64,000 nucleotides of DNA, from assembly GCF_029227915.1 (NCBI RefSeq), contig NC_079887.1, forward strand, positions 27,527,650-27,591,649. Reading direction: 5' to 3'. Of this stretch, positions 49,821 to 61,839 are shown one piece after another. The DNA is from Hydractinia symbiolongicarpus (lineage: Eukaryota; Cnidaria; Hydrozoa; Anthoathecata; Hydractiniidae). Position 1 is the stretch's first letter; each line of letters opens with the position of its first letter. The notes under the pieces were generated by a model. The model was given only the letters and a program-made list of their open reading frames with translations, did no database searches and had not been told where the DNA came from. A program made the position numbers and the translations under genes.

Positions 49821-52051
49821 AAACGCATAAGACTTGTAGTTTTTAAAAATGTTTTCATTTTTGATGAGACGCTGTATAAAAGAAGTTTATTCGCCGGCAA
49901 ACGAAAACCCGCGATTTCCCGTAAATCCTGGCTTGGCCCGTATAGTCAAAAGTATACAAAGAAAGTACCCAGGGAGTAAACTCATTTCCCGAACGATTTT
50001 TTAAATTATTTTTTCACCACTAAAACGCATGAGACTTGTAGTTTTTAAAAATGTTTTCATTTTTGATGAGAGGCTGAATAAAAGAAGTTTAATCGCCGGC
50101 AAACGAAAATCCGCGATTTCCCGTAAATCCCGGGCTTGGCCCGTATAGTCAAAAGTATACAAAGAAAGTACCCAGGGAGTAAATTCATTTCCCGAACGAT
50201 TTTTTAAATTACTTTTTCACCACTAAAACGCATGAGACTTGTAGTTTTTAAAAATGTTTTCATTTTTGATGAGACGCTGAATAAATGAAGTTTAATCGCC
50301 GGCAAACGAAGACCTGCGATTTCCCGTAAATCCTGGACTCGGCCCGTATAGTCAAAAGTATACAAAGAAAGTACCCAGGGAGTAAACTCATTTCCCAAAC
50401 GATTTTTTAAATTATTATTTCACCACTAAAACGCACGAGACTTGTAGTTTTCAAAAATATTTTCATATTTGATGAGACGCTGAATAAAAGAAGTTTAATC
50501 GCCGGCAAACGAAAACCCGCGATTTCCTGTAAATCCCGGGCTTGGCCCGTATAGTCAAAAGTATACAAAGAAAGTACCCGGGGAGTAAGCTCATTTCCCG
50601 AACGAAATTTTAAATAACTTTTTCACCACTAAAACGCATGAGACTTGTAGTTTTTAAAAATGTTTTCATTTTTCATGACACGCTGAATAAAAGCAGTTTA
50701 ATCGCCGGCAAACGAAAACCCGCGATTTCCCGTAAATCCCGGGCTTGGCACGTATAGTCGAATGTATACAAAGAAAGTACCCTGTGAGTAAACTCATTTC
50801 CAGAACGATTTTTTAAATTATTTTTTCACCACTAAAACGCATGAGACTTGTAGTTTTCAAGAATATTTTCATTTTTAATGAGACGCTGAATAAAAGCAGT
50901 TTAATCGCCGGCAAACGAAAACCCGCGATTTCCCGTAAATCCCGGGCTTGGCACGTATAGTCGAATGTATACAAAGAAAGTACCCTGTGAGTAAACTCAT
51001 TTCCATAACGATTTTTTAAATTATTTTTTCACCACTAAAACGCATAAGACTTGTAGTTTTTAAAAATGTATTCATTTTTGATGAGACGCTGAATAAAAGA
51101 AGTTTAATCGCCGGCAAACGAAAACCCGCGATTTCCCGTAAATCCCGGCTTGGCCCGTATAGTCAAAAGTATACAAAGAAAGTACCCAGGGAGTAAACTC
51201 ATTTCCCGAACGATTTTTTAAATTATTTTTTCACCACTAAAACGCATGAGACTTGTAGTTTTTAAAAATGTTTTCATTTTTCATGACACGCTGAATAAAA
51301 GCAGTTTAATCGCCGGCAAACGAAAACCCGCGATTTCCCGTAAATCCCGGGCTTGGCACGTATAGTCGAATGTATACAAAGAAAGTACCCTGTGAGTAAA
51401 CTCATTTCCAGAACGATTTTTTAAATTATTTTTTCACCACTAAAACGCATGAGACTTGTAGTTTTCAAGAATGTTTTCATTTTTAATGAGACGCTGAATA
51501 AAAGCAGTTTAATCGCCGGCAAACGAAAACCCGCGATTTCCCGTAAATCCCGGGCTTGGCACGTATAGTCGAATGTATACAAAGAAAGTACCCTGTGAGT
51601 AAACTCATTTCCAGAACGATTTTTTAAATTATTTTTTCACCACTAAAACGCATAAGACTTGTAGTTTTTAAAAATGTTTTCATTTTTGATGAGACGCTGA
51701 ATAAAAGAAGTTTAATAGCCGGCAAACGAAAATCCGCGATTTCCCGTAAATCCCGGGCTTGGCCCGTATAGTCAAAAGTATACAAAGAAAGTACCCAGGG
51801 AGTAAACTCATTTCCCGAACGAGTTTTTAAATTACTTTTTCACCACTAAAACGCATGAGACTTGTAGTTTTTAAAAATGTTTTCATTTTACATGACACGC
51901 TGAATAAAATCAGTTTAATCGCCGGCAAACGAAAACCCGCGATTTCCCGTAAATCCCGGGCTTGGCACGTATAGTCGAATGTATACAAAGAAAGTACCCT
52001 GTGAGTAAACTCATTTCCAGAACGATTTTTTAAATTATTTTTTCACCACTA
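49821..52051. repeat. 11-monomer higher-order repeat, copy 2 (2231 bp)
   Basis: Near-identical to 47590-49820. Homology stops near 52060, where copy 1 continues with CATAAGAC and GCTGTATAAAAG but this copy continues with CATGAGAC and TTTTTAAGAATG. Confidence 0.85.
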
Positions 52052-53691
52052 AAACGCATGAGACTTGTAGTTTTTAAGAATGTTTTCATTTTTAATGAGA
52101 CGCTGAATAAAAGCAGTTTAATCGCCGGCAAACGAAAACCCGCGATTTCCCGTAAATCCCGGGCTTGGCACGTATAATCGAATGTATACAAAGAAAGTAC
52201 CCTGTGAGTAAAATCATTTCCAGAACGATTTTTTAAATTATTTTTTCACCACTAAAACGCATAAGACTTGTAGTTTTCAAGAATGTTTTCATTTCTGATG
52301 AGACGCTGAATAAAAGCAGTTTAATCGCCTGCAAACGAAAACCTGCGATTTCCCGTATATCCCGGACTCGGCCCGTATAGTCAAAAGTATACAAAGAAAG
52401 TACCCAGGGAGTAAACTCATTTCCAGAACGATTTTTTAAATTATTTGTTCACCACTAAAACGCATAAGACTTGTAGTTTTCAAAAATGTTTTCATTTTTG
52501 ATGAGACGCTTAATGAAAGAGGTTTAATCTCCGGCAAACGAAAACCCGCGATTTCCCGTAAATCCCGGGCTTGGCACGTATAGTCGAATGTATACAAAGA
52601 AAGTACCCTGTGAGTAAACTCATTTCCATAACGATTTTTTAAATTATTTTTTCACCACTAAAACGCATAAGACTTGTAGTTTTTAAAAATGTTTTCATTT
52701 TTGATGAGACGCTGAATAAAAGATGTTTAATAGCCGGCAAACGAAAATCCGCGATTTCCCGTAAATTCCGGGCTTGGCCCGTATAGTCAAAAGTATACAA
52801 AGAAAGTACCCAGGGAGTAAACTCATTTCCCGAACGATTTTTTAAATTACTTTTTCACCACTAAAACGCATGAGACTTGTAGTTTTTAAAAATGTTTTCA
52901 TTTTACATGACACGCTGAATAAAAGCAGTTTAATCGCCGGCAAACGAAAACCCGCGATTTCCCGTAAATCCCGGGCTTGGCACGTATAGTCGAATGTATA
53001 CAAAGAAAGTACCCTGTGAGTAAACTCATTTCCAGAACGATTTTTTAAATTATTTTTTCACCACTAAAACGCATGAGTCTTGTAGTTTTCAAGAATGTTT
53101 TCATTTTTAATGAGACGCTGAATAAAAGCAGTTTAATCGCCGGCAAACGAAAACCCGCGATTTCCCGTAAGTCCCGGGCTTGGCACGTATAGTCGAATGT
53201 ATACAAAGAAAGTACCCTGTGAGTAAACTCATTTCCGGAACAATTTTTTAAATTATTTTTTCACCACTAAAACGCATAAGACTTGTAGTTTTCAAGAATG
53301 TTTTCATTTCTGATGAGACGCTGAATAAAAGCAGTTTAATCGCCTGCAAACGAAAACCTGCGATTTCCCGTATATCCCGGACTCGGCCCGTATAGTCAAA
53401 AGTATACAAAGAAAGTACCCAGGGAGTAAACTCATTTCCAGAACGATTTTTTAAATTATTTGTTCACCACTAAAACGCATAAGACTTGTAGTTTTCAAAA
53501 ATGTTTTCATTTTTGATGAGACGCTTAATGAAAGAGGTTTAATCTCCGGAAAACGAAAACCGCGATTTCCCGTAAATCCCGGGCTTGGCCCGTATAGTCG
53601 AATGTATACAAAGAAAGTACCCTGTAAGTAAACTCATTTCCAGAACGATTTTTTAAATTATTTTTTCACCACTAAAACGCATGAGTCTTGT
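52052..53691. repeat. Mosaic satellite segment with a 5-monomer repeat (1015 bp)
   Basis: A block with CATAAGAC, TCAAGAATG, the rare CATTTCTGATG, GCCTGCAAACG and CCCGTATATCCC appears at 52261 and again at 53276, 1015 bp apart. TTTACATGACACGC at about 52910 continues the trimer series from the 11-mer. At the right end a monomer with TTTAATCTCCGG and CCCTGTAAG appears and is duplicated. Confidence 0.75.
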
Positions 53692-53924
53692 AGTTTTCAA
53701 AAATGTTTTCATTTTTGATGAGACGCTTAATGAAAGAGGTTTAATCTCCGGAAAACGAAAACCGCGATTTCCCGTAAATCCCGGGCTTGGCCCGTATAGT
53801 CGAATGTATACAAAGAAAGTACCCTGTAAGTAAACTCATTTCCAGAACGATTTTTTAAATTATTTTTTCACCACTAAAACGCATGAGTCTTGTAGTTTTC
53901 AAAAATGTTTTCATTTTTGATGAG
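53521..53924. repeat. Exact single-monomer tandem duplication (202 bp x 2)
   Basis: ACGCTTAATG begins at 53521 and 53723, and the two 202-bp stretches look identical, including TTTAATCTCCGG, AACCGCG, CCCTGTAAG and GCATGAGTCTTG. The second continues into GCTGAATAGAAG. This is the smallest and one of the freshest events visible. Confidence 0.85.
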
Positions 53925-55916
53925 ACGCTGAATAGAAGAAGTTTAATCGCCGGCAAACGAAAACCCGCGATTTCCCGTAAATCCCGGGCTTGGCACGTAT
54001 AGTCGAATGTATACAAAGAAAGTACCCTGTGAGTAAACTCATTTCCAGAACGATTTTTTAAATTATTTTTTCAACACTAAACGCATGAGACTTGTAGTTT
54101 TCAAAAATATTTTCATATTTGATGAGACGCTGAATAAAAAGAGTTTAATCGCCGGCAAACGAAAACTTGCGATTTCCCTAAATCCCGGACTCGGCCGGTA
54201 TAGTCAAAAGTATACAAAGAAAGTACCCAGGGAGTAAACTCATTTCCAGAACGATTTTTTAAATTATTTTTTCACCACTAAAACGCATGAGACTTTTAGT
54301 TTTCAAAAATGTTTTCATTTTTGATGAGACGCTTAATGAAAGAGGTTTAATCGCCGGCAAACGAAATCCCGCGTTTTCCCGTAAATCCGGGGCTTGGCCC
54401 GTATAGTCAAAAGTATACAAAGAAAGTACCCAGGGAGTAAACTCATTTCCCGAACGATTTTTTATAATTTTTTTTTACCACTAAACGCATGAGACTTGTA
54501 GTTTTCAAAAATATTTTCATATTTGATGTGACGCTGAATAAAAGAAGTTTAATCGTCGGCAAACGAAAATCCGCAATTTCCCGTAAATCCCGGACTCGGC
54601 CCGTATATTCGAATGTATACAAAGAAAGTATCCAGGGAGTAAACTCATTTCCCGAACGATTTTTTAAATTATTTTTTCACCACTAAAACGCATGAGACTT
54701 TTAGTTTTCAAAAATATTTTCATTTTTGATGAGACGCTTAATGAAAGAGGTTTAAACGCCGGCAAACGAAATCCCGCGTTTTCCCGTAAATCCGGGGCTT
54801 GGCCCGTATAGTCGAATGTATACAAAGAAAGTATCCAGGGAGTAAACTCATTTCCCGAACGATTTTTTAAATTTTTTTTTCACCACTAAAACACATGAGA
54901 CTTGTACTTTTTAAAAATGTTTTTATTTTTGATGAGACGCTTAATGAAAGAGGTTTAATCGCTGGAAAACGAAAACCCGCGATTTCCCGTAAATCCCGGG
55001 CTTGGCCCGTATAGTCGAATGTATACAAAGAAAGTACCCTGTGAGTAAACCCATTTCCAGAACGATTTTTTAAATTATTTGTTCACCACTAAACGCATGA
55101 GACTTCTAGTTTTCAAAAATATTTTCATATTTGATGAGACGCTGAATAAAAGGAGTTTAATCGCCGGCAAACGAAAACCTGCGATTTCCCTAAATCCCGG
55201 ACTCGGCCCGTATAGTCAAAAGTATACAAAGAAAGTACCCAGTGAGTAAACCCATTTCCAGAACGATTTTTTAAATTATTTTTTCACCACTAAAACGCAT
55301 AAGACTTGTAATTTTTAAAAATGTTTTCATTTTTGATGAGACGCTGAATAAAAGAAGTTTAATCGCCGGCAAACGAAAACCCGCGATTTCCCGTTAATCC
55401 CGGGCTTGGCCCGTATAGTCAAAAGTATACAAAGAAAGTACCCAGGGAGTAAACTCATTTCCCGAACGATTTTTTATAATTTTTTTTTACCACTAAACGC
55501 ATGAGACTTGTAGTTTTCAAAAATATTTTCATATTTGATGTGACGCTGAATAAAAGAAGTTTAATCGTCGGCAAACGAAAATCCGCGATTTCCCGTAAAT
55601 CCCGGACTCGGCCCGTATATTCGAATGTATACAAAGAAAGTATCCAGGGAGTAAACTCATTTCCCAAACGATTTTTTAAATTTTTTTTTCACCACTAAAA
55701 CACATGAGACTTGTAGTTTTCAAAAATGTTTTCATTTTTGATGAGACGCTTAATGAAAGAGGTTTAATCGCCGGAAAACGAAAACCCGCGATTTCCCGTA
55801 AATCCCGGGCTTGGCCCGTATAGTCGAATGTATACAAAGAAAGTACCCTGTGAGTAAACTCATTTCCAGAACGATTTTTTAAATTATTTTTTCACCACTA
55901 AACGCATGAGTCTTGT
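53692..55916. repeat. 11-monomer higher-order repeat, copy 1 (2225 bp)
   Basis: Tandem partner of 55917-58141 at offset 2225, with GCTGAATAGAAG at about 53928 and 56153 and GTATATTCGAATG twice in each copy. The monomers recall the left end of the window (GCTTAATG, TCAAAAATA/CATATTTGATGTGACGC) rather than the 28-53 kb types. By eye I found only two differences, for example AATAAAAAGAG near 54135 versus AATAAAAGGAG. Confidence 0.87.
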
Positions 55917-58141
55917 AGTTTTCAAAAATGTTTTCATTTTTGATGAGACGCTTAATGAAAGAGGTTTAATCTCCGGAAAACGAAAACCGCGATTTCCCGT
56001 AAATCCCGGGCTTGGCCCGTATAGTCGAATGTATACAAAGAAAGTACCCTGTAAGTAAACTCATTTCCAGAACGATTTTTTAAATTATTTTTTCACCACT
56101 AAAACGCATGAGTCTTGTAGTTTTCAAAAATGTTTTCATTTTTGATGAGACGCTGAATAGAAGAAGTTTAATCGCCGGCAAACGAAAACCCGCGATTTCC
56201 CGTAAATCCCGGGCTTGGCACGTATAGTCGAATGTATACAAAGAAAGTACCCTGTGAGTAAACTCATTTCCAGAACGATTTTTTAAATTATTTTTTCAAC
56301 ACTAAACGCATGAGACTTGTAGTTTTCAAAAATATTTTCATATTTGATGAGACGCTGAATAAAAGGAGTTTAATCGCCGGCAAACGAAAACTTGCGATTT
56401 CCCTAAATCCCGGACTCGGCCGGTATAGTCAAAAGTATACAAAGAAAGTACCCAGGGAGTAAACTCATTTCCAGAACGATTTTTTAAATTATTTTTTCAC
56501 CACTAAAACGCATGAGACTTTTAGTTTTCAAAAATGTTTTCATTTTTGATGAGACGCTTAATGAAAGAGGTTTAATCGCCGGCAAACGAAATCCCGCGTT
56601 TTCCCGTAAATCCGGGGCTTGGCCCGTATAGTCAAAAGTATACAAAGAAAGTACCCAGGGAGTAAACTCATTTCCCGAACGATTTTTTATAATTTTTTTT
56701 TACCACTAAACGCATGAGACTTGTAGTTTTCAAAAATATTTTCATATTTGATGTGACGCTGAATAAAAGAAGTTTAATCGTCGGCAAACGAAAATCCGCA
56801 ATTTCCCGTAAATCCCGGACTCGGCCCGTATATTCGAATGTATACAAAGAAAGTATCCAGGGAGTAAACTCATTTCCCGAACGATTTTTTAAATTATTTT
56901 TTCACCACTAAAACGCATGAGACTTTTAGTTTTCAAAAATATTTTCATTTTTGATGAGACGCTTAATGAAAGAGGTTTAAACGCCGGCAAACGAAATCCC
57001 GCGTTTTCCCGTAAATCCGGGGCTTGGCCCGTATAGTCGAATGTATACAAAGAAAGTATCCAGGGAGTAAACTCATTTCCCGAACGATTTTTTAAATTTT
57101 TTTTTCACCACTAAAACACATGAGACTTGTACTTTTTAAAAATGTTTTTATTTTTGATGAGACGCTTAATGAAAGAGGTTTAATCGCTGGAAAACGAAAA
57201 CCCGCGATTTCCCGTAAATCCCGGGCTTGGCCCGTATAGTCGAATGTATACAAAGAAAGTACCCTGTGAGTAAACCCATTTCCAGAACGATTTTTTAAAT
57301 TATTTGTTCACCACTAAACGCATGAGACTTCTAGTTTTCAAAAATATTTTCATATTTGATGAGACGCTGAATAAAAGGAGTTTAATCGCCGGCAAACGAA
57401 AACCTGCGATTTCCCTAAATCCCGGACTCGGCCCGTATAGTCAAAAGTATACAAAGAAAGTACCCAGTGAGTAAACCCATTTCCAGAACGATTTTTTAAA
57501 TTATTTTTTCACCACTAAAACGCATAAGACTTGTAATTTTTAAAAATGTTTTCATTTTTGATGAGACGCTGAATAAAAGAAGTTTAATCGCCGGCAAACG
57601 AAAACCCGCGATTTCCCGTTAATCCCGGGCTTGGCCCGTATAGTCAAAAGTATACAAAGAAAGTACCCAGGGAGTAAACTCATTTCCCGAACGATTTTTT
57701 ATAATTTTTTTTTACCACTAAACGCATGAGACTTGTAGTTTTCAAAAATATTTTCATATTTGATGTGACGCTGAATAAAAGAAGTTTAATCGTCGGCAAA
57801 CGAAAATCCGCGATTTCCCGTAAATCCCGGACTCGGCCCGTATATTCGAATGTATACAAAGAAAGTATCCAGGGAGTAAACTCATTTCCCAAACGATTTT
57901 TTAAATTTTTTTTTCACCACTAAAACACATGAGACTTGTAGTTTTCAAAAATGTTTTCATTTTTGATGAGACGCTTAATGAAAGAGGTTTAATCGCCGGA
58001 AAACGAAAACCCGCGATTTCCCGTAAATCCCGGGCTTGGCCCGCATAGTCGAATGTATACAAAGAAAGTACCCTGTGAGTAAACTCATTTCCAGAACGAT
58101 TTTTTAAATTATTTTTTCACCACTAAACGCATGAGACTTGT
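55917..58141. repeat. 11-monomer higher-order repeat, copy 2 (2225 bp)
   Basis: Near-identical to 53692-55916; GGCCCGCATAG near 58039 is a private change. The right boundary lies where CTAAACGCATGAGACTTG (here) replaces CTAAACGCATGAGTCTTG (end of copy 1 near 55900). Confidence 0.87.
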
Positions 58142-61100
58142 AGTTTTCAAAAATGTTTTCATTTTTGATGAGACGCTGAATAAAAGAAGTTTAATCGCCG
58201 GCAAACGAAAACCCGAGATTTCCCGTAAATCCCGGCTTGGCCCGTATAGTCAAAAGTATACAAAGAAAGTACCCAGGGAGTAAACTCATTTCCCAAACGA
58301 TTTTTTAAATTATTATTTCACCACTAAAACGCATGAGACTTGTAGTTTTCAAAAATGTTTTAATTTTTGATGAAACGCTGAATAAAAGAAGTTTAATCGC
58401 CGGCAAACGAAAACCCGCGATTTCCCGTAAATCCCGGGCTTGGCCCGTATAGTCAAAAGTATACAAAGAAAGTACCCAGGGAGTAAACTCATTTCCCGAA
58501 CGATTTTTTAAATTACTTTTTCACCACTAAAAGGCATGAGACTTGTAGTTTTTAAAAATGTTTTCATTTTTGATGAGACGCTGAATAAATGAAGTTTAAT
58601 CGCCAGCAAACGAAAACCTGCGATTTCCCGTAAATCCTGGACTCGGCCCGTATAGTCAAAAGTATACAAAGAAAGTACCCAGGGAGTAAACTCATTTCTT
58701 AAACGATTTTTTAAATCATTATTTCACCACTAAAACGCATGAGACTTGTAGTTTTCAAGAATGTTTTCATTTTTAATGAGACGCTGAATAAAAGCAGTTT
58801 AATCGCCGGCAAACGAAAACCCGCGATTTTCCGTAAATCCCGGGCTTGGCACGTATAGTCGAATGTATACAAAGAAAGTACCCTGTGAGTAAACTCATTT
58901 TCAGAACGATTTTTTAAATTGTTTTTTCACCACTAAAACGCATAAGACTTGTAGTTTTTAAAAATGTTTTCATTTTTGATGAGACGCTGAATAAAAGAAG
59001 TTTAATCGCCGGCAAACGAAAACCCGCGATTTCCCGTAAATCCCGGCTTGGCCCGTATAGTCAAAAGTATACAAAGAAAGTACCCAGGGAGAAAACTCAT
59101 TTCCCAAACGACTTTTTAAATTATTGTTTCACCACTAAAACGCATGAGACTTGTAGTTTTCAAGAATGTTTTCATTTTAAATGAGACGCTGAATAAAAGC
59201 AGTTTAATCGCCGGCAAACGAAAACCCGCGATTTTCCGTAAATCCCGGGCTTGACACGTATAGTCGAATGTATACAAAGAAAGTACCCTGTGAGTAAACT
59301 CATTTCCAGAACGATTTTTTAAATTATTTTTTTCACCACTAAAACGCATAAGACTTGTAGTTTTTAAAAATGTTTTCATTTTTGATGAGACGCTGAATAA
59401 AAGGAGTTTAATCGCCGGCAAACGAAGTCCCGCGTTTTCCCGTAAATCCAGGGCTTGGCCTGTATAGTCGAATGTATACAAAGAAAGTACCCAGGGAGTA
59501 AACTCATTTCCAGAACGATTTTTTAAATTTTTTTTTCGCCACTAAAACGCATGAGACTTGTAGTTTTCAAAATTGTTTTCATTTTTGATGAGACGTTTAA
59601 TGAAAGAGGTTTAATCGCCGGAAAACGAAAACCCGCGATTTCCCGTAAATCCCGGGCTTGGCCCGTATAGTCGAATGTATACAAAGAAAGTACCCTGTGA
59701 GTAAACTCATTTCCAGAACGATTTTTTAAATTATTTTTTCACCACTAAACGCATGAGACTTGTAGTTTTCAAAAATATTTTCATATTTGATGAGACGCTG
59801 AATAAAAGAAGTTTAATCGCCGGCAAACGAAAACCCGCGATTTCCCGTAAATCCCGGGCTTGGCCCGTATAGTCAAAAGTATACAAAGAAAGTACCCAGG
59901 GAGTAAACTCATTTCCCGAACGAAATTTTAAATTACTTTTTCACCACTAAAACGCATGAGACTTGTAGTTTTTAAAAATGTTTTCATTTTTCATGAGACG
60001 CTGAATAAAACCAGTTTAATCGCCGACAAACGAAAACCCGCGATTTCCCGTAAATCCCGGGCTTGGCACGTATAGTCGAATGTATACCAAGAAAGTACCC
60101 TGTGAGTAAACTTATTTCCAGAGCGATTTTTTAAATTATTTTTTCACCACTAAAACGCATGAGACTTGTAGTTTTCAAGAATGTTTTCATTTTTAATGAG
60201 ACGCTGAATAAAAGCAGTTTAATCGCCGGCAAACGAAAACCCGCGATTTCCCGTAAATCCCGGGCTTGGCACGTATAGTCGAATGTATACAAAGAAAGTA
60301 CCCTGTGAGTAAACTCATTTCCAGAACGATTTTTTAAATTATTTTTTCACCACTAAAACGCATAAGACTTGTAGTTTTTAAAAATGTTTTCATTTTTGAT
60401 GAGACGCTGAATAAAAGAATTTTAATCGCCGGCAAACGAAAACCCGCGATTTCCCGTAAATCCCGGCTTGGCCCGTATAGTCAAAAGTATACAAAGAAAG
60501 TACCCAGGGAGTAAACTCATTTCCCAAACGATTTTTTAAATTATTATTTCACCACTAAAACGCATGAGACTTGTAGTTTTCAAAAATATTTTAATTTTTG
60601 ATGAAACGCTGAATAAAAGAAGTTTAATCGCCGGCAAACGAAAACCCGCGATTTCCCGTAAATCCCGGGCTTGGCCCGTATAGTCAAAAGTATACAAAGA
60701 AAGTACCCAGGGAGTAAACTCATTTCCCGAACGATTTTTTAAATTACTTTTTCACCACTAAAAGGCATGAGACTTGTAGTTTTTAAAAATGTTTTCATTT
60801 TTGATGAGACGCTGAATAAATGAAGTTTAATCGCCAGCAAACGAAAACCTGCGATTTCCCGTAAATCCTGGACTCGGCCCGTATAGTCAAAAGTATACAA
60901 AGAAAGTACCCAGGGAGTAAACTCATTTCTTAAACGATTTTTTAAATTATTATTTCACCACTAAAACGCATGAGACTTGTAGTTTTCAAGAATGTTTTCA
61001 TTTTTAATGAGACGCTGAATAAAAGCAGTTTAATCGCCGGCAAACGAAAACCCGCGATTTTCCGTAAATCCCGGGCTTGGCACGTATAGTCGAATGTATA

Positions 61101-61839
61101 CAAAGAAAGTACCCTGTGAGTAAACTCATTTCCAGAACGATTTTTTAAATTATTTTTTCACCACTAAAACGCATAAGATTTGTAGTTTTTAAAAATGTTT
61201 TCATTTTTGATGAGACGCTGAATAAAAGAAGTTTAATCGCCGGCAAACGAAAACCCGCGATTTCCCGTAAATCCCGACTTGGCCCGTATAGTCAAAAGTA
61301 TACAAAGAAAGTACCCAGGGAGTAAACTCATTTCCCGAACGATTTTTTAAATTATTTTTTCACCACTAAAACGCATGAGACTTGTAGTTTTTAAAAATGT
61401 TTTCATTTTTGATGAGACGCTGAATAAAAGAAGTTTAATCGCCGGCAAACGAAAATCAGCGATTTCCCGTAAATCCCGGGCTTGGCCCGTATAGTCAAAA
61501 GTATACAAAGAAAGTACCCAGGGAGTAAACTCATTTCCCGAACGATTTTTTAAATTACTTTTTCACCACTAAAACGCATGAGACTTGTAGTTTTTAAAAA
61601 TGTTTTCATTTTTGATGAGACGCTGAATAAATGAAGTTTAATCGCCGGCAAACGAAAACCTGCGATTTCCCGTAAATCCTGGACTCGGCCCGTATAGTCA
61701 AAAGTATACAAAGAAAGTACCCAGGGAGAAAACTCATTTCCCAAACGACTTTTTAACTTATTGTTTCACCACTAAAACGCATGAGACTTGTAGTTTTCAA
61801 GAATGTTTTCATTTTTAATGAGACGCTGAATAAAAGCAG
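58142..61839. repeat. Satellite segment with a partial 11-mer repetition (2231 bp)
   Basis: About 18 monomers. The stretch 58190-59090 matches 60421-61321, with GCCAGCAAACG at 58602 and 60833 and TTTTAATTTTTGATG in both. Outside this stretch the order changes: GGGAGAAAACTCATTTCCC with CGACTTTTTAAATTATTG near 59088 instead resembles 61727. An AACGAAATTTTAAATTAC monomer lies near 59918. Types are those of the 33-47 kb zone. Confidence 0.72.

Noticed and set aside
59116-59481. Minus-strand open frame of about 121 codons, and similar frames of 61-120 codons at many places (for example 46353-46715, 35670-36005, 425-733)
   Set aside because: All are the same repeat read through one or two monomers. 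The monomer length is not a multiple of three, so frames break at successive copies. The frames start and stop at arbitrary variants, have no flanking gene signals, and recur only because the DNA recurs.
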